Shown: in pieces, positions 11,118 to 23,500 of the stretch | Layout: each line of letters begins with the position of its first letter | How positions within the stretch are numbered: position 1 is the first letter of the stretch | Assembly (NCBI GenBank): GCA_028753945.1 | Contig: JAPNXP010000015.1 | Span: forward strand, 2,976,001-3,040,000 | Direction of reading: 5' to 3' | DNA: 64,000 nt | DNA from: Hexactinellida sp. DTS-2022 | Lineage: Eukaryota > Porifera > Hexactinellida | Made by a program: the position numbers and the translations under genes | Notes under the pieces: generated by a model | What the model was told of the DNA's origin: nothing | What the model saw: the letters and a program-made list of their open reading frames with translations, nothing else | The model's database searches: none

Positions 11118-13539
11118 ATGGCATCTGGCTCAAATCAAAATTTATCTAATTCTAGCCTCTATTGTGGTCCTCATCGACCAAGAACATTTAATTTCCCATT
11201 TAGAATCTTTGGAAATGAATCAATCACGAAGAGATCATTTTTACCAAAATGGTTTGATACTTTACTTAGTTAGATTATGATGAGTCTAATGATTGTGTTC
11301 ATTGTTATATTTGCCGTCTTGCTTTATCTAAAAAAAAGTTAAAATTACCACAAAAAGACTTATCCTTTACTCATCTTGGATTTACTAACTGGAAGGATTC
11401 AACAGTTGGTTTTAGAACTCATGAAAAATCTAAATCTCATATTAACGCTGTTGAAGTCATGATGGTAACACATTCAAACACCACGTTAGATATTGGACGC
11501 ATGCTATCAGCAAACTATGAGGAAGAGAGAAAGGTTAACCGTGAAATGTTGCTTTTGATACTGAAGAATATTAGATTTTTAGGACGTCAAGGCCTTTCCT
11601 TAAGAGGCGATGGGGATGAAGTTAATAGTAATTTTATTCAACTATTAAAACTTAATGATCAGAATCTGAAAATCGATAATTGGTTAAAGAAGAAGAGTAA
11701 TAAATACACTAGTCCAGACATCCAGAATCAGGGGCGGATTGGGCCGCCGGGACACCGGGATAATGCCCGGTGGGCCGGTGGATCGATGGGCTGTGGCTCG
11801 ATGGGCGGTAGATCGGTGGCCCGGTGGATCGATGGGCGGTAGATCGGTGGGCCGGTGGATTCGGGCAGTGGGCCAGTTTCGCGAATTTGCCAGGGCCGCC
11901 TAAGTAGCCCAATCCGCCCCTGTCCAGAATGAAATATTAAAGCTCATGGCAATCAGTATTTTAAGAAAGATTGCCTATAGAATTCAGAAAGCTAAGTTTT
12001 TTACATTAATGTGTGATGAATGTACAGACGTAAACAATAAGGAACAACTTGTAATATGCTTGAGATGGGTTGAAGATGACAAATTGGAAGTACATGAAGA
12101 TTTCATTGGAATGTACGTGGTTCCTAATATCGCCGCAGATATTTTGTTTTCCACAATTAAAGATGTCTTAATACGACTGAATCTGAGCTTTACCCGTTGT
12201 CGTGGCCAATGTTACGACGGGGCGAACAATATGAGGGGTGCAAAAAATGGTGTGTCGAAACAAATAATGGATATAGAATCTCGATCGTTGTACACCCATT
12301 GCTATGGGCATAGCCTTAATTTAGCTGCAGGTGATGCCATTAAAGGTTGTAAAGTACTTCAAGACACACTTGACATAACATTTGAAATATCTCGACTAAT
12401 TAAATTTTCACCAAAGCGTAACAATATGTTTGACATTTTAAAGGATGAATTAGCACCTGAAACATGTGGATTTAGAGTACTCTGTCCCACTCGATGGACA
12501 GTTCGTGCAGAGAGTTTAAATAGTGTGGTTACAAATTATGAGGTGTTGCTGCAGTTGTGGGAAGATTGTCTTGAAACAAGGTTACAGTCTGATATAAGAG
12601 CAAGAATCATTGGAGTACAATCACAGATGGAATCATATAAATATTTGTATGGTGTTATGTTAGGTATTCTTATACTGAAACATTCTGACAATTTGTCTCG
12701 TTCACTGCAGAAAACTGATATATCAGCATCTGAGGGTCAATAAATAGCTTCTTTTACAGTCAAAACCCTGAAACTAATGAGAAATGAAGAACATTTTATA
12801 CTTTTCTGGCTAAAGGTGACTCAATCTGCAGAGAAATTAAACATTCAAGACGCCTTTTTACCACGTAGAATTAAAAAACCTAAGAGATACGAAGATGGAA
12901 TTTGTAGTGAACACTCAGCTACCCCTGAAGAGCATTATTTCAAGATTTATTGTCAAGCCATGGATCTAATAATTAATTGTATCGAACGTAGATTCAATCA
13001 GCCTGGATATCAAATCTATAAAAATCTCCAAGAGCTACTTTTAAATAGTGTGAATAAAAAAGATTTTAGTAAAGAGTTTGATGTAGTGATTAAAACATAT
13101 GGCTCTGATATAGATTCATTTAGATTACAAGCACAGTTGGAAACCTTAGCTGCTCAATTTGAGAGTAACAAAGTAACACGAACTTTCAATGATATTTTGT
13201 GTTTTTACAGCATCTTTCACCGGTACAAAGATCAATATTCTGTCAGATAGAAATAGTGGTTAATCTTATACTAGTAATGCCATCAACAAACGCAGTCAGT
13301 GAAAGGCCTTTTTCAAGCCTACGAAGGGTCAAAACATACCTTCGATCTACAATGACTCAAGAACGATTGAACAATTGTATGATATTAACTGTTCATAAGA
13401 AGAAACTGATCAATTGGAATTGTTAGATATAGCAAAAGATTTTGCTTTTAGTGATCACAGAAAAGTTATTTTTGGAAGTTTTTACAAGATACTTGATTCT
13501 GACCATTATTTTAGATTTAGAGCGGATGGAGTGCTTTAG
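11118..13539 (+). pseudogene. hAT transposase with N-terminal TTF-type zinc finger (broken)
   Basis: The ATG at 11118 begins a zf-TTF-like region with a C-V-H-C-Y-I-C pattern near 11298, reached only after a frameshift at ~11270. A 194-bp MITE interrupts the frame at 11729-11922; without the MITE and one duplication copy the frame reads through. The body (DUF4371-like, CDECTDVNNKEQLV) runs from 11946. TAA at 12741-12743 is an in-frame nonsense codon, followed by open frame from 12777. A further frameshift near 13200-13250 leads to the hAT C-terminal dimerisation signature (MPSTNAVSERPFSSLRRVK). A last one near 13400 precedes the C-terminus. Similar transposases are often labelled ZMYM1-like. 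This copy is inactive. Confidence 0.85.
11729..11922. mobile_element. hAT MITE inserted in the hAT transposase gene
   Basis: A 194-bp GC-rich element with perfect 16-bp inverted ends, CAGGGGCGGATTGGGC and its complement. It is flanked by a perfect 8-bp duplication TCCAGAAT (11721-11728, 11923-11930). The interior has short repeats of GGTAGATCGGTGG / GGATCGATGGGC type. Confidence 0.95.
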
Positions 13540-13739
13540 TTTGTTATACACACATCCTTTCTACAAATTTCTAAAATTCAAATATTCATTTATCTTTTAT
13601 AATCAATATATATTCTATTTTAGAATTTAAGACATAGGGTATAGCCGTATAGGGCAATTCCATAATATAATAAATAAACAGTGTTTTTTAAATAATAGAT
13701 TTTTGCCGGACCAGGGAAAATTTGCTTCCTACGGGCCTG

Positions 13740-16003
13740 CATAGACAAATATTAATACAAATAGATATTCCATCTCATTAATCCATTGTTTGAATATCAG
13801 AAATCGTTCTGAAATTGAATAAGTGTTGAGTGAAATTGAATTTTCACACAGGAGAAAACTTTAATACAACTATATATTAGAAATCGATTTATATAGTAGC
13901 AGCTATTGAATCGAATTGAATTATTCATTTACATATAATACTTTATTGTAACTATGATATCAGAAATTGATTTGTATAGTAATAGCTATTGAATGTAATT
14001 AATTATTCATATATACTAGAATTATTTATTGTAATTATGATCAACAATAACTTGAATCGAAATAACACTGAATCTAATTGAATTATTCATAAATAGTAGA
14101 TCTTCATCGAAACCACGAAATAATTGCATAATTGAATATTAATGAATTTACGATTTTAGAAAGTTAAGGGTGAATTGTGCCAACTTTGAGCTAATTATCA
14201 GTAAAGTGAGGACGAATTTAAAAAATCGTGAAGAGCTATCAGCTCCAAAATACTTTTCTGAAGCTAATGATTAAAAAAACCCCTCACAAACGGGATGGGA
14301 GTGTGCTCCTTCTGATTACACTTCCCAATGTTTAATTTAACTAGAATTTCAATATTCAAATTACATTTCATCTTAATGTAATACAATTTAATTAATGTTT
14401 GAATTGTGAAGACTTCAAATGTTTAATTAAACGAGCCCTTCGGTCTCGGTCGCTTCGCGACGGATCACTCTCTCACAAAAGTCGCTTGGCGACTTTTGTT
14501 CGTTCGTGTTAGACACTACGCGATACAATTAACGGCCGCTTCGCGGCCTTTCATTCCCCAAAAAGCAATCACATTAATAATGAATTTTAGTAGCTCAATA
14601 AATTTCAGTTGCACGATAAGAAAGCTCGAATCAAAATAATACTAAAAGAAAAACAGGCAATAGAATAGACTAATGATTGATTGGTTAGATGAATTTATTT
14701 TCAATCAATCAGATTGCAGCCTCATAAAATATTTCTATTATGCACAATCTATTTATACTAATTGATGAAATCTGCTAATCCATACTAACAAACCCTCGAA
14801 TTTAATTGGCTAACATATTTTGTCACCTTCAAATGTGAATATTTCTCTTCAAAAACCAATAGATCGTTGTCGCAGTATAAAATTACCCCTGTATACAAAT
14901 TTTCAGCTTTCTGGGACTCGTAGTCTTTCCAATTAATTCTGGACAAACTAACAAACAAACAAACAAACACACAAACACACAAACAAACAAACACATAACA
15001 ATTCCTCTTTTTAGTGTGCTTCTTCTAGTAAAAAACGTTATAGTAGGGTCCTACTATAGTTTTATACTATAAGTGCACACTATTGAATTTACCTCTGTCG
15101 GGCTTCCGGCCGGCCGGCCGTACGCGATGGCCTGACTAAACCATTGGTGATAGAGATTTAACATTGGACAGGAGATATAGAATTTCCTGAAGATGATCAC
15201 CTCGAAGCCCGAATTCTCAATTTCGCTTTTGTTCATCAGTTATATCGAAATTTGTATTCTGGTCCAGTGACTCTTTAATAATTCGAATTAGTTATTGAAA
15301 ATATAGAGGTTGTATTCTCCTAGGGATGTTCTTTTTATATATCAATTAAAATTATTAGGTCGCTAATCAATTCTACGTTTTATTAACGATTATTTACATA
15401 AATCAGCCATCTTCTCCATATTGTAATTACTCTATAGTATACTCAATACAATAGAACATATTACATAAGCCTACTATACTACCTGCTAGGATAATGACTG
15501 TTAATGATTGGTTTGTAAGTGAATATGTGTTTCATACAAGTGCAATTGAAACACTTGGAAGTTGGAATATTTTACAAGTTGATGATGATGTCAATTTATT
15601 ATTCAAGATAGTAACGTAAATACTAGCACGTATTCCTAATTTCTATTTGTAATAATTAATCTTTAATTAATTTAATTAAACATTTGAAGTCTTCACAATT
15701 CAAACATTAATTAAATTGTATTACATTAAGATGAAATGTAATTTGAATATTGAAATTCTAGTTAAATTAAACATTGGGGAAGTGTAATCAGAAGGAGCAC
15801 ACTCCCATCCCGTCTGTGAGGGGTTTTTTGTTATTGCTTTTATTTTCTTATGGGGCAAAAAAAGCTGAGTCCCGTTAAAAAATTTCCTAAGTCGAAATTA
15901 AAAATTCCGGCCACGAGATGCACATTAATCAACAACCAGACATCTATCCTGAAAATCTTAGAGCTCTAGCATATATGGTTTAGCCTGTGGAGGCGACACG
16001 GAG
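13740..16003. repeat. First copy of a ~750-bp dispersed repeat, split by a large composite insertion
   Basis: 13740-14275 and 15837-16003 together match the intact paralogue at 16321-16990. Between them lies an insertion (about 14275-15836) whose outer ~155 bp are inverted copies of each other (ACGGGATGGGAGTGTGCTCC on both). Inside sit two further elements. One is a Helitron-like piece (~14427-15010) with hairpins such as CAAAAGTCGC-TTG-GCGACTTTTG and an (AAAC)n end. The other is a repeat (15012-15490) that recurs inverted at 33262-33717 and in part at 18314-18690. No genes were seen. Confidence 0.65.
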
Positions 16004-16132
16004 AAAAAAATCCAAAATTGCAGCCTGTGCCGACGCATGTTCCTTTGGTGGCACTATATTTTGGTTTTGGTCTATTGATAGTGCCTCAAATGGATCATGC
16101 TGTCGACACAGGCTGCAATTTTGGATTTTTTT
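16004..16132. repeat. Hairpin (foldback) repeat, inverted copy
   Basis: Same ~125-bp hairpin as in the array at 20-33 kb, with the arm order reversed, like the copy at 5041. It directly follows the GGAGGCGACACGGA end of the dispersed repeat. Confidence 0.8.
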
Positions 16133-16242
16133 CGCCATGTCATGAACATCACATGGTGTTTAGACTCATTTAACAATTTGTACGGGACAAACGAATGATT
16201 GTTGAATTCGAAGTTTATTTCTATCTTAAACCATCTTGAGTT

Positions 16243-16990
16243 TAAGTTTATATTCCCATTATAAATGCGATATAAACCCCCCTTACGCTCTAATACATTT
16301 CGGGCACCAAGCACACACATAGACAAATCTTAATACAAATAGATATTCCATCTCATTAATCCATTGTTTGAATATCAGAAATCGTTCTGAAATTGAATAA
16401 CTGTTGAGTGAAATTGAATTTTCATATAGGAGAAAACTTTAATACAACTATATTAGAAATCGATTTATATATTAGCAGCTATTGAATCAAATTGATTTGT
16501 ATAGTAATAGCTATTGAATGCAAATTAATTATTCATATATATTAGAATTCTTTATTGTGATTATAATATCAACAATAACTTGAATCGAAATAACACTGAA
16601 TCAATTGAATTATTCATAAATAGAGATCTTCATCGAAACTACGAAATAATTGCATAATTGAATATTAATGATTTTACGATTTTAGAAAGTTAAGGGTGAA
16701 TTGTGCCAACTTTGAGCTAATTATCAGGAAAGTGAGGACGAATTTAAAAAATCGTGAAGAGCTATCAGCTCTAAAATACTTTTCTGATACTAATGATTCT
16801 AAATTTTTTCTTGTTATTGCATTTATTTTCTTGTGGGACAAAAAAGCTAAAAGTCCCGATAAAAATTTTCCCAAGTCGAAATTGAAAATCGGGCCACGAG
16901 ATGCACATTAATCAACAACCAGACACCTATCCTGAAAATCTCAGAGCTCTAGCACTTATGGTTTAGCCTGGGGAGGCGACACGGATAAAT
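16243..16990. repeat. Second, uninterrupted copy of the ~750-bp dispersed repeat
   Basis: Begins TAAGTTTATATTCCCATTAT like 10785 and ends GGAGGCGACACGGA like ~15990. It lacks both the hAT element and the composite insertion present in the first copy, so it serves as an empty-site reference. It is followed at 17013-17047 by one inverted copy of the ACTATACTATAGTATAGT palindrome unit. Confidence 0.75.
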
Positions 16991-17240
16991 AACCAAGGCA
17001 GTGAGATTAGAACTGGGCCACTATACTATAGTATAGTCGGCACAGTAATTAATTATTACAAATAGAATTAGGAATACGTGTAGTATTTACGTTACTATTT
17101 TGAATAATAGAATTGACATCATCATCAACTTTGTAAAATGTTCCAACTTACAAGTGTTTTCATTGCACTTGTATGAAACACATATTCACTTACAAACCAA
17201 TCAATAACAGTCATTATCTAGCAAGATAGTAGGCTTATGT

Positions 17241-18313
17241 GATACAAGCTGCTCGTCCGCGCTACGCGCGTTCTTACAACTTGCACTCGGGCCTGCGGCC
17301 CTCGCTTGTATTTCAAAACACATGCCTTTTCAAATTAAATGTCCGTTGTATTTAATTATATACTCCAATAGACTTAAACTGAATCTAGGCTCCTATAAAA
17401 ACTTTCGATTATGGACGAAAAAATGAAAAATTATATACCCCCTCCCTACATCACGCTTTTTGTCATTTTGTAATAAAAAGGACGGGTTGTAACACTTACC
17501 CCCTTGAGCATTACTTAAATTCAAAAGCACAAATTGATTATATTACGGGAATCATATGGGAAATATTTAGGTGACCGCTAGTGACCCACGTAACAGTAAA
17601 GCTATTGTTTCAGAGTAGGGCTGTGCCCCCCTAAGCTGTCTATATCCGTGGGCCCCAGCCATAGGTATATACGTATAAGGACAGAAAAAATAAATTGGGA
17701 AATACTAATCAGCGCCTGTACTGTTGAATATTTATGCTAGTTAGAACTGACAGTTTTCTAGATAATAAGCATGACGTCGCATGTCCGTGTATATATTAAT
17801 ACACTAACTCCAAATAGAAAATTAATATCACTAACAAACTCTACAACTCTGTGGACCCCTAACTTTGGACTGTGGAGAAGTTATTGTATTGATTGGTAAT
17901 AATCAAATAGACACAATGGAAAGTTATAAATCTATGGGAGACAGACGGAACACAATAACTGATTGGATAAATGAACTTCCTCTCGACCAATTAAATCACA
18001 GTCTCAGATAGGCATTCTATAATTCACACTTAACAATTGATAGAGACTCTAAAATCATTTTATACGAATTGAATGCTAGCTGCTAATCCATACTGGAAAA
18101 CCCTCGAATTTAATAGGCTAAAAGTTTTGTCACCTATAGGGAGGGAAGATGTGAATATTTTTCTTAGATATTAGAACTTGTTTCTAGATACACTATTTCC
18201 CACCCCCCTGCCAAATTTCAAGTCTGTAGCTCTTACCAGTTCCTCAATCAATTCTGAACAAACAAACAAACAAACAAACAAAAAAACAAATCATTGTGAT
18301 TTAATATATAAGA
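17241..18313 (-). mobile_element. Non-autonomous Helitron-like element
   Basis: On the minus strand it starts TC (18313-18312) after an A, then TTATATATTAAATCACAATG, a (GTTT)n run, and ~350 bp shared with the leader of the autonomous Helitron at 5379. The other end holds two GC-rich hairpins, GGGCC-GCA-GGCCC and CGCG-TAG-CGCG, as in Helitron 3' ends. The exact 3' end is unclear. A second copy lies at 36676-38503. Confidence 0.65.
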
Positions 18314-19109
18314 TGTTCTATAATTCAGTATACTATATAGAGTAATTACAATATGGAGAAGATGGCTGATTTATGTAAATAATCGTTAATAAAACCTAGA
18401 GTTGGTTAGCGACCTATTCATTTTTATTGATAAATAGAAAGAACATCCTTAGGAGAATACAACCTCTATAATTTCAATTGATAATTCGAGTAATTAAAGA
18501 GTCACTGGACCTGAACACAAATTTCGATTTAAATGACGAACGAAAACGAAATTGAGTAATCGGATTCGTATATAGAGGTGCACATCTCCAAGAAATTCTC
18601 TATTTCTTGGAGATTCTATATTAGTGTGCTTATCTAGTAAAAAACGTTATAGTAGGGTCCTACTATAGTTTTATACTATAAGTGCACACCACTCAACACT
18701 CACATAAAAATTCTGACTCATCACTAATTATATTCTACTGAAACTAGAATATCTTTGAAATGAAGTGAGCTAAAACGAAACTTCCAACTCACTAAGGGTC
18801 GTTTCTTTTTGAACACCTTTCTGAAATAATTTATGTGATTTCTTGAATCAAGACTATAATTTGTGTACTTTCTTAAATTGATGAGTAAATAAATAATATA
18901 AATGAATTAACATTTCTGAATACAACCGTCTGTATTTTAATTGTCAAAGTAGAAGAAAGAAAGAAAGAAACCATTAAAAATGCATTGTAATAGTCAAGTC
19001 AAGATCAAAGGGTAGTAATTCTGTCATGTAAGGTAGTAAATCTGTCATGGATAGAGAACATCCATGGTAATAGTAATAGAGGTGTAAGTCTGTCATGGTA
19101 GTAAACTGT
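18314..19109. repeat. Repeat-derived spacer
   Basis: 18314-18690 is a partial copy of the repeat found at 15012-15490 and 33262-33717 (TAGTAGGGTCCTACTATAG end). The remainder holds a GAAA microsatellite near 18955 and short AGTAATTCTGTCATG-type repeats at 19010-19100. No gene was seen. Confidence 0.55.
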
Positions 19110-19129
19110 CATACAACAGTGCTTTGGTT

Positions 19130-19520
19130 GGTAATTACTGTGCCGACTATACTATAGTATAGTGGCCCAGTTCTAATCTTAGTGCTTTGGTATATTATTA
19201 TTACTGTGCCGACTATACTATAGTATAGTGGCCCAGTATTGGTCTTAGTGCTTTGGTTTGTTGTTATTATTACTGTGCCGACTATACTATAGTATAGTGG
19301 CCCAGTTCTAATCTTAGTGCTTTGGTTAGTTATTACTGTGCCGACTATACTATAGTATAGTGGCCCAGTTCTAATCTTAGTGCTTTGGTTAGTTATTACT
19401 GTGCCGACTATACTATAGTATAGTGGCCCAGTTCTAATCTTAGTGCTTTGGTTAGTTATTACTGTGCCGACTATACTATAGTATAGTGGCCCAGTTCTAA
19501 TCTCAGTGCCTTGGTTATTA
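19130..19520. repeat. Minisatellite with perfect palindromes
   Basis: Six units of ~60-70 bp, each holding ACTGTGCCG, then ACTATACTATAGTATAGT (a perfect 18-bp palindrome), then GGCCCAGT, separated by variable T-rich spacers ending AGTGCTTTGGTTAGTTATT. The unit is open in one minus-strand frame, giving a repetitive 144-codon frame judged non-genic. Further copies of the palindrome unit lie at ~20726, 20787, 20862, 20917, 21838, 23333, 26517, 26576 and 26644, usually right beside the hairpin. Confidence 0.9.
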
Positions 19521-20594
19521 TTTTCCTTCCGTATCCTCTCCACAGAACAGAGTTTAATTAACTAAGAACCTAAATTTTCAGGATATGTGTCTCATGGGTT
19601 ACAGATGTGCACCTGGGGTCACGATTTTTGATTACATTTTTTTGGACACATTTTTAAACCTGTTTAATGTTAGAAAAGGAACAATAAATGGTGCCCAAAT
19701 ATTCTATTTATATGCATTCGATAGAGAATTAAATTCTACACCTTTTCACAGTGCACGAATTTTTAAATTGGGCTTGGTTTGTGCCACAATTGACTTGCAA
19801 GTTTCCTTTGTTTACTAACACTTCAGTTCAATTGAAAGTGTTAAATCTAATTCTATTGTTTCAATGCGTTATTATTATATTGATTCAACGTGTGAGATCG
19901 AGTAGGCTTCTAATTTCTAATTGAAAACTAAGATTTTACATTCCATAACAACGACAGATTAAGTGATTATATTTCCTTCTGCAAGAATACTCTTGCACTG
20001 TTGATATACTGACGTAATTAATTCTAATTAATTCAGTCAGTATATGACTTATATAAATGTTTCCAATTTGTTTATTAGGGGTTATCGAGGGTGCGGAATT
20101 GAAATTTGATAGCCAAATTAATTAATTTATTATCCATGACAAAATAATTAAACTTAATAAATATAAGTTGACATTGAAATTGGTGTTAAATTATTATTAA
20201 ATAAATAATTATTTATACTAATATGATAAATAGCATTAATCTCAGAGATTATACAAGATAGAGAAAAACTTCCAATTTATCAATTGATCCTTATGCCACG
20301 TAACAACTCTACAAATGGGTTATGACACCTTGAGGTGATGATGACATCGTCAAAAAAATGTGTTTTTACAATTAAGTGAATTATATATTTCGAATGGGTT
20401 TGTTGGTTTTGGGTGATCACCCAACACCCACATAAAAAATGCTGACTCGTCACTTATTATATTCTACTGAAAATTGAATATCTTTGAAATTAAGTGAGCT
20501 AAATGGAAACTTCCACCAGTCTAAGGGTCGTTGCCTTTTGAAACACCTTTCTGAAATAATTTAACACCTTTATAGTGATGATGACAAGGCGAAG

Positions 20595-23500
20595 AAAAAA
20601 TCCAAAATTGCAGCCTTTGCCGACAGCATGTTCCATTGGAGGCACTATCAATAAACCACCAAAAAAATATAGTGCCACCAAAGGAACATGCGTCGGCACA
20701 GGCTGCAATTTTGGATTTTTTATTACTGTGCCGACTATACTATAGTATAGTGGCCCAGTTCTAATCTTAGTGCTTTGGTTAGTTATTACTGTGCCGACTA
20801 TACTATAGTATAGTGGCCCAGTATTAGAATCACTGCCTTTATTATTATTATTATTATTTTTACTGTGCCGACTATACTATAGTATAGTGGCCCAGTTCTA
20901 ATCTCACTGCCTTTATTACTGTGCCGACTATACTATAGTATAGTGGCCCAGTATTGGAATCACTGCCTTTATTTATATTATTATTATTTTTATTTTTTCT
21001 CCGTAGACGGTGCCCTGGCCTGAGCTTTATAGTTGATGGGCTGAAACTTGGCATGTAGGTGCGTATGGACCGTCTAATTTGCACCTGGGGCTACGATTTT
21101 TTATTAACAAATTTTTGACACATCTTTAACACCTTTCAAAATTTGTCTGGTCCATAGCTAGAAAAATGTTTTACTAAACCCCCAAATTTTATTTCACATT
21201 TGGATTCACCATAAAATTCTGCGTCTGATGGGAGAAGAAAATTTGTTAGAATTGGTTTAATTTCTGCCATAAATGGGGGTTGAAATTCCTTTGTTTACTC
21301 AACACTTCAATTTCAATAAAACTGTGAAATCTAATTCCATTGTTTCAACTTGTAATAATTATATTGATTTAACTTGTTAACGCTTTCACTATTGTTTCAA
21401 CTTGCGATAATTAAATTGATTCAACTTATAAATTCCAGCTGGCTTCTATTTAATTCTAGTATTACTATACAATGGATTAAATAAAATAATATAATATAAG
21501 GAATTTGTTGACTAAACTCAAATCACCGTGGATAACATTGCTAAAATAACTAACTAATAATATAATTCATTATCAATACATAATGAATGAATGGCATTGA
21601 ACTCTAGATGGTTTATGATAGAAACAAACTTCAAATTTATCTACCGTTCCTTGTGACTCGGACCAAATAACAAATGCTTCTTCACACCTTGGGCGTAGAT
21701 GACTTGGCGAAAAAAAATCCAAAATTGCAGCCTGCGCCGACAGCATGTTCCTTTGGAGGCACTATCAATAAACAACACAAAAATAGAGTGCCACCAAAGG
21801 AACATGCGTCGGCACAGGGTGCAATTTTGGATTTTTTTTACTGTGCCGACTATACTATAGTATAGTGGCCCAGTATTGGAATCACTGCCTTTATTTTTAT
21901 TATTTTTATTTTTTCTCCGTAGACGGTGCCCTGGCCACACCTTTATACATAGAGAGCTGAAACTTGGCATGTAGGTGCGATGGGAGCGTCTAATTTGCAC
22001 CTGGGGTTACGATTTTTTATTGACAAATTTTTGACACATCTTTAACACCTTTCAAATTTTGTCTGGTCCATAACTCTAAAATTGTTTTACTAAACCCCAA
22101 AATTTTATTTCACATTTGGATTCGCCATAAAATTCTGCGTCTGATGGGAGAAGAAAATTTTCAATAAAGGGATCAATTTCTGCCATAAATGGGGGTTGAA
22201 ATTTCTTTGTTTACTCACACTTCAATTTCAGTAAAACTGTGAAATCTAATTCCATTGTTTCAACTTGTAATAATTATATTGATTTAACTTGTTAAATCCT
22301 ACTCTAGTGATTCAACTTGCGATAATTATATTGATTTAACTTATAAATTCCAGCTGGCTTCTATTTAATTGTAGTATTACTATACAATGGATTAAATAAA
22401 ATATTATAATATAAGGAATTTGTGGACTTAATTCAACTTAACCGTGGATAACATTGCTAAAATAAATAACTAATAATATAATTTATTATCAATACATAAT
22501 GAATGAATGGCTTTAACTCAAGATGGTTTATGATAGAACCGTAAGATTTACATTCCACAACAACGACAGATTAAGTGAATATATTTATTTCGGCGAGAAT
22601 ATTCTTGCACAATTAATGTACTGACGTAATTAATTCGAATTAATTCGCTCTGTGTTTAACGTATAGAGACGGTTCTAAATAGATTATTGGGGTTATCGAG
22701 TTCGCTGAATTCAAATATGATAATGAAATTCAATTTAAATTAATAATTATTGCAAATAATTGAACTTAATTTATTTTGATGTACATAATTTTGGTGATAA
22801 ATTATTAATAGATTAATTAAATTTTTATACTAATTAGCTAAATTTCATTAATCTCAGAAATGATACAAGATAGAAAGAAACTTTAAATTTATCAATTGGT
22901 CCTTATGACACGTACCACCTAAACAAGTGGATCTTGACACCTTAAGGTGATGATGACATCGTAAAAAAAATGAATTTTTCCACTTTTGTGAATTAAATAA
23001 TTCGCATGGGTTGGTTGGAGTTGGGTAAACACCCAACACGCACTTAAAAAATGCTGAATCATCACACATTATATTCTACTGAAACTTGAATATCTCTCAA
23101 ATAAAGTGAGCTAAATGGAGACTTCCAACTCACTAAGGGTCGTTGCCTTTTGAAACACCTTTGTGAAATAATTTAACACCTTCATAGTGATGATGACATG
23201 GCGAAAAAAAATCCAAAATTGCAGCTGAGCCGACAGCATGTTCCTATGGAGGCACTATCAATAAACCACCACCAAAATATAGTGCCACCAAAGGAACATG
23301 CGTCGGCACAGGCTGCAATTTTGGATATTTTTACTGTGCCGACTATACTATAGTATAGTGGCCCAGTATTAGAATCACTGCCTTTATTTATATTATTATT
23401 ATTTCTCCGTAGCAGGTGCCCTGGCCACACCTGTATACATAGAGGGCTGAAACTTGGCATGTAGATTCGGAGTCGACGTCTAATTTGCACCTGGGGTTAC

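Larger units (their letters stand above)
10866..13739 (+). mobile_element. hAT-superfamily DNA transposon (decayed)
   Basis: The ends are CAGGGCCGTAGGAG and, inverted, CAGGCCCGTAGGAAG. The flanks repeat CATAG at 10861-10865 and 13740-13744. The paralogous repeat copy at ~16318-16322 has a single CATAG and no insertion, which proves the boundaries. The 5-bp duplication is shorter than the usual 8 bp of hAT elements. The interior encodes a zinc-finger/hAT transposase. Confidence 0.85.

Noticed and set aside
11709-11912. Proline/histidine-rich frames at 11.7-11.9 kb
   Set aside because: They are the GC-rich hAT MITE read as protein.
19130-19520. CRISPR-like array of regular repeats
   Set aside because: Animal DNA, palindromic units with near-identical T-rich spacers, no cas genes; a plain minisatellite.
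19109-19543. 144-codon frame of G-P-L-Y-Y-S-I-V-G-T-V repeats
   Set aside because: It is only the minisatellite read in one frame; the same unit occurs in many places without an open frame and nothing marks a start or domain.
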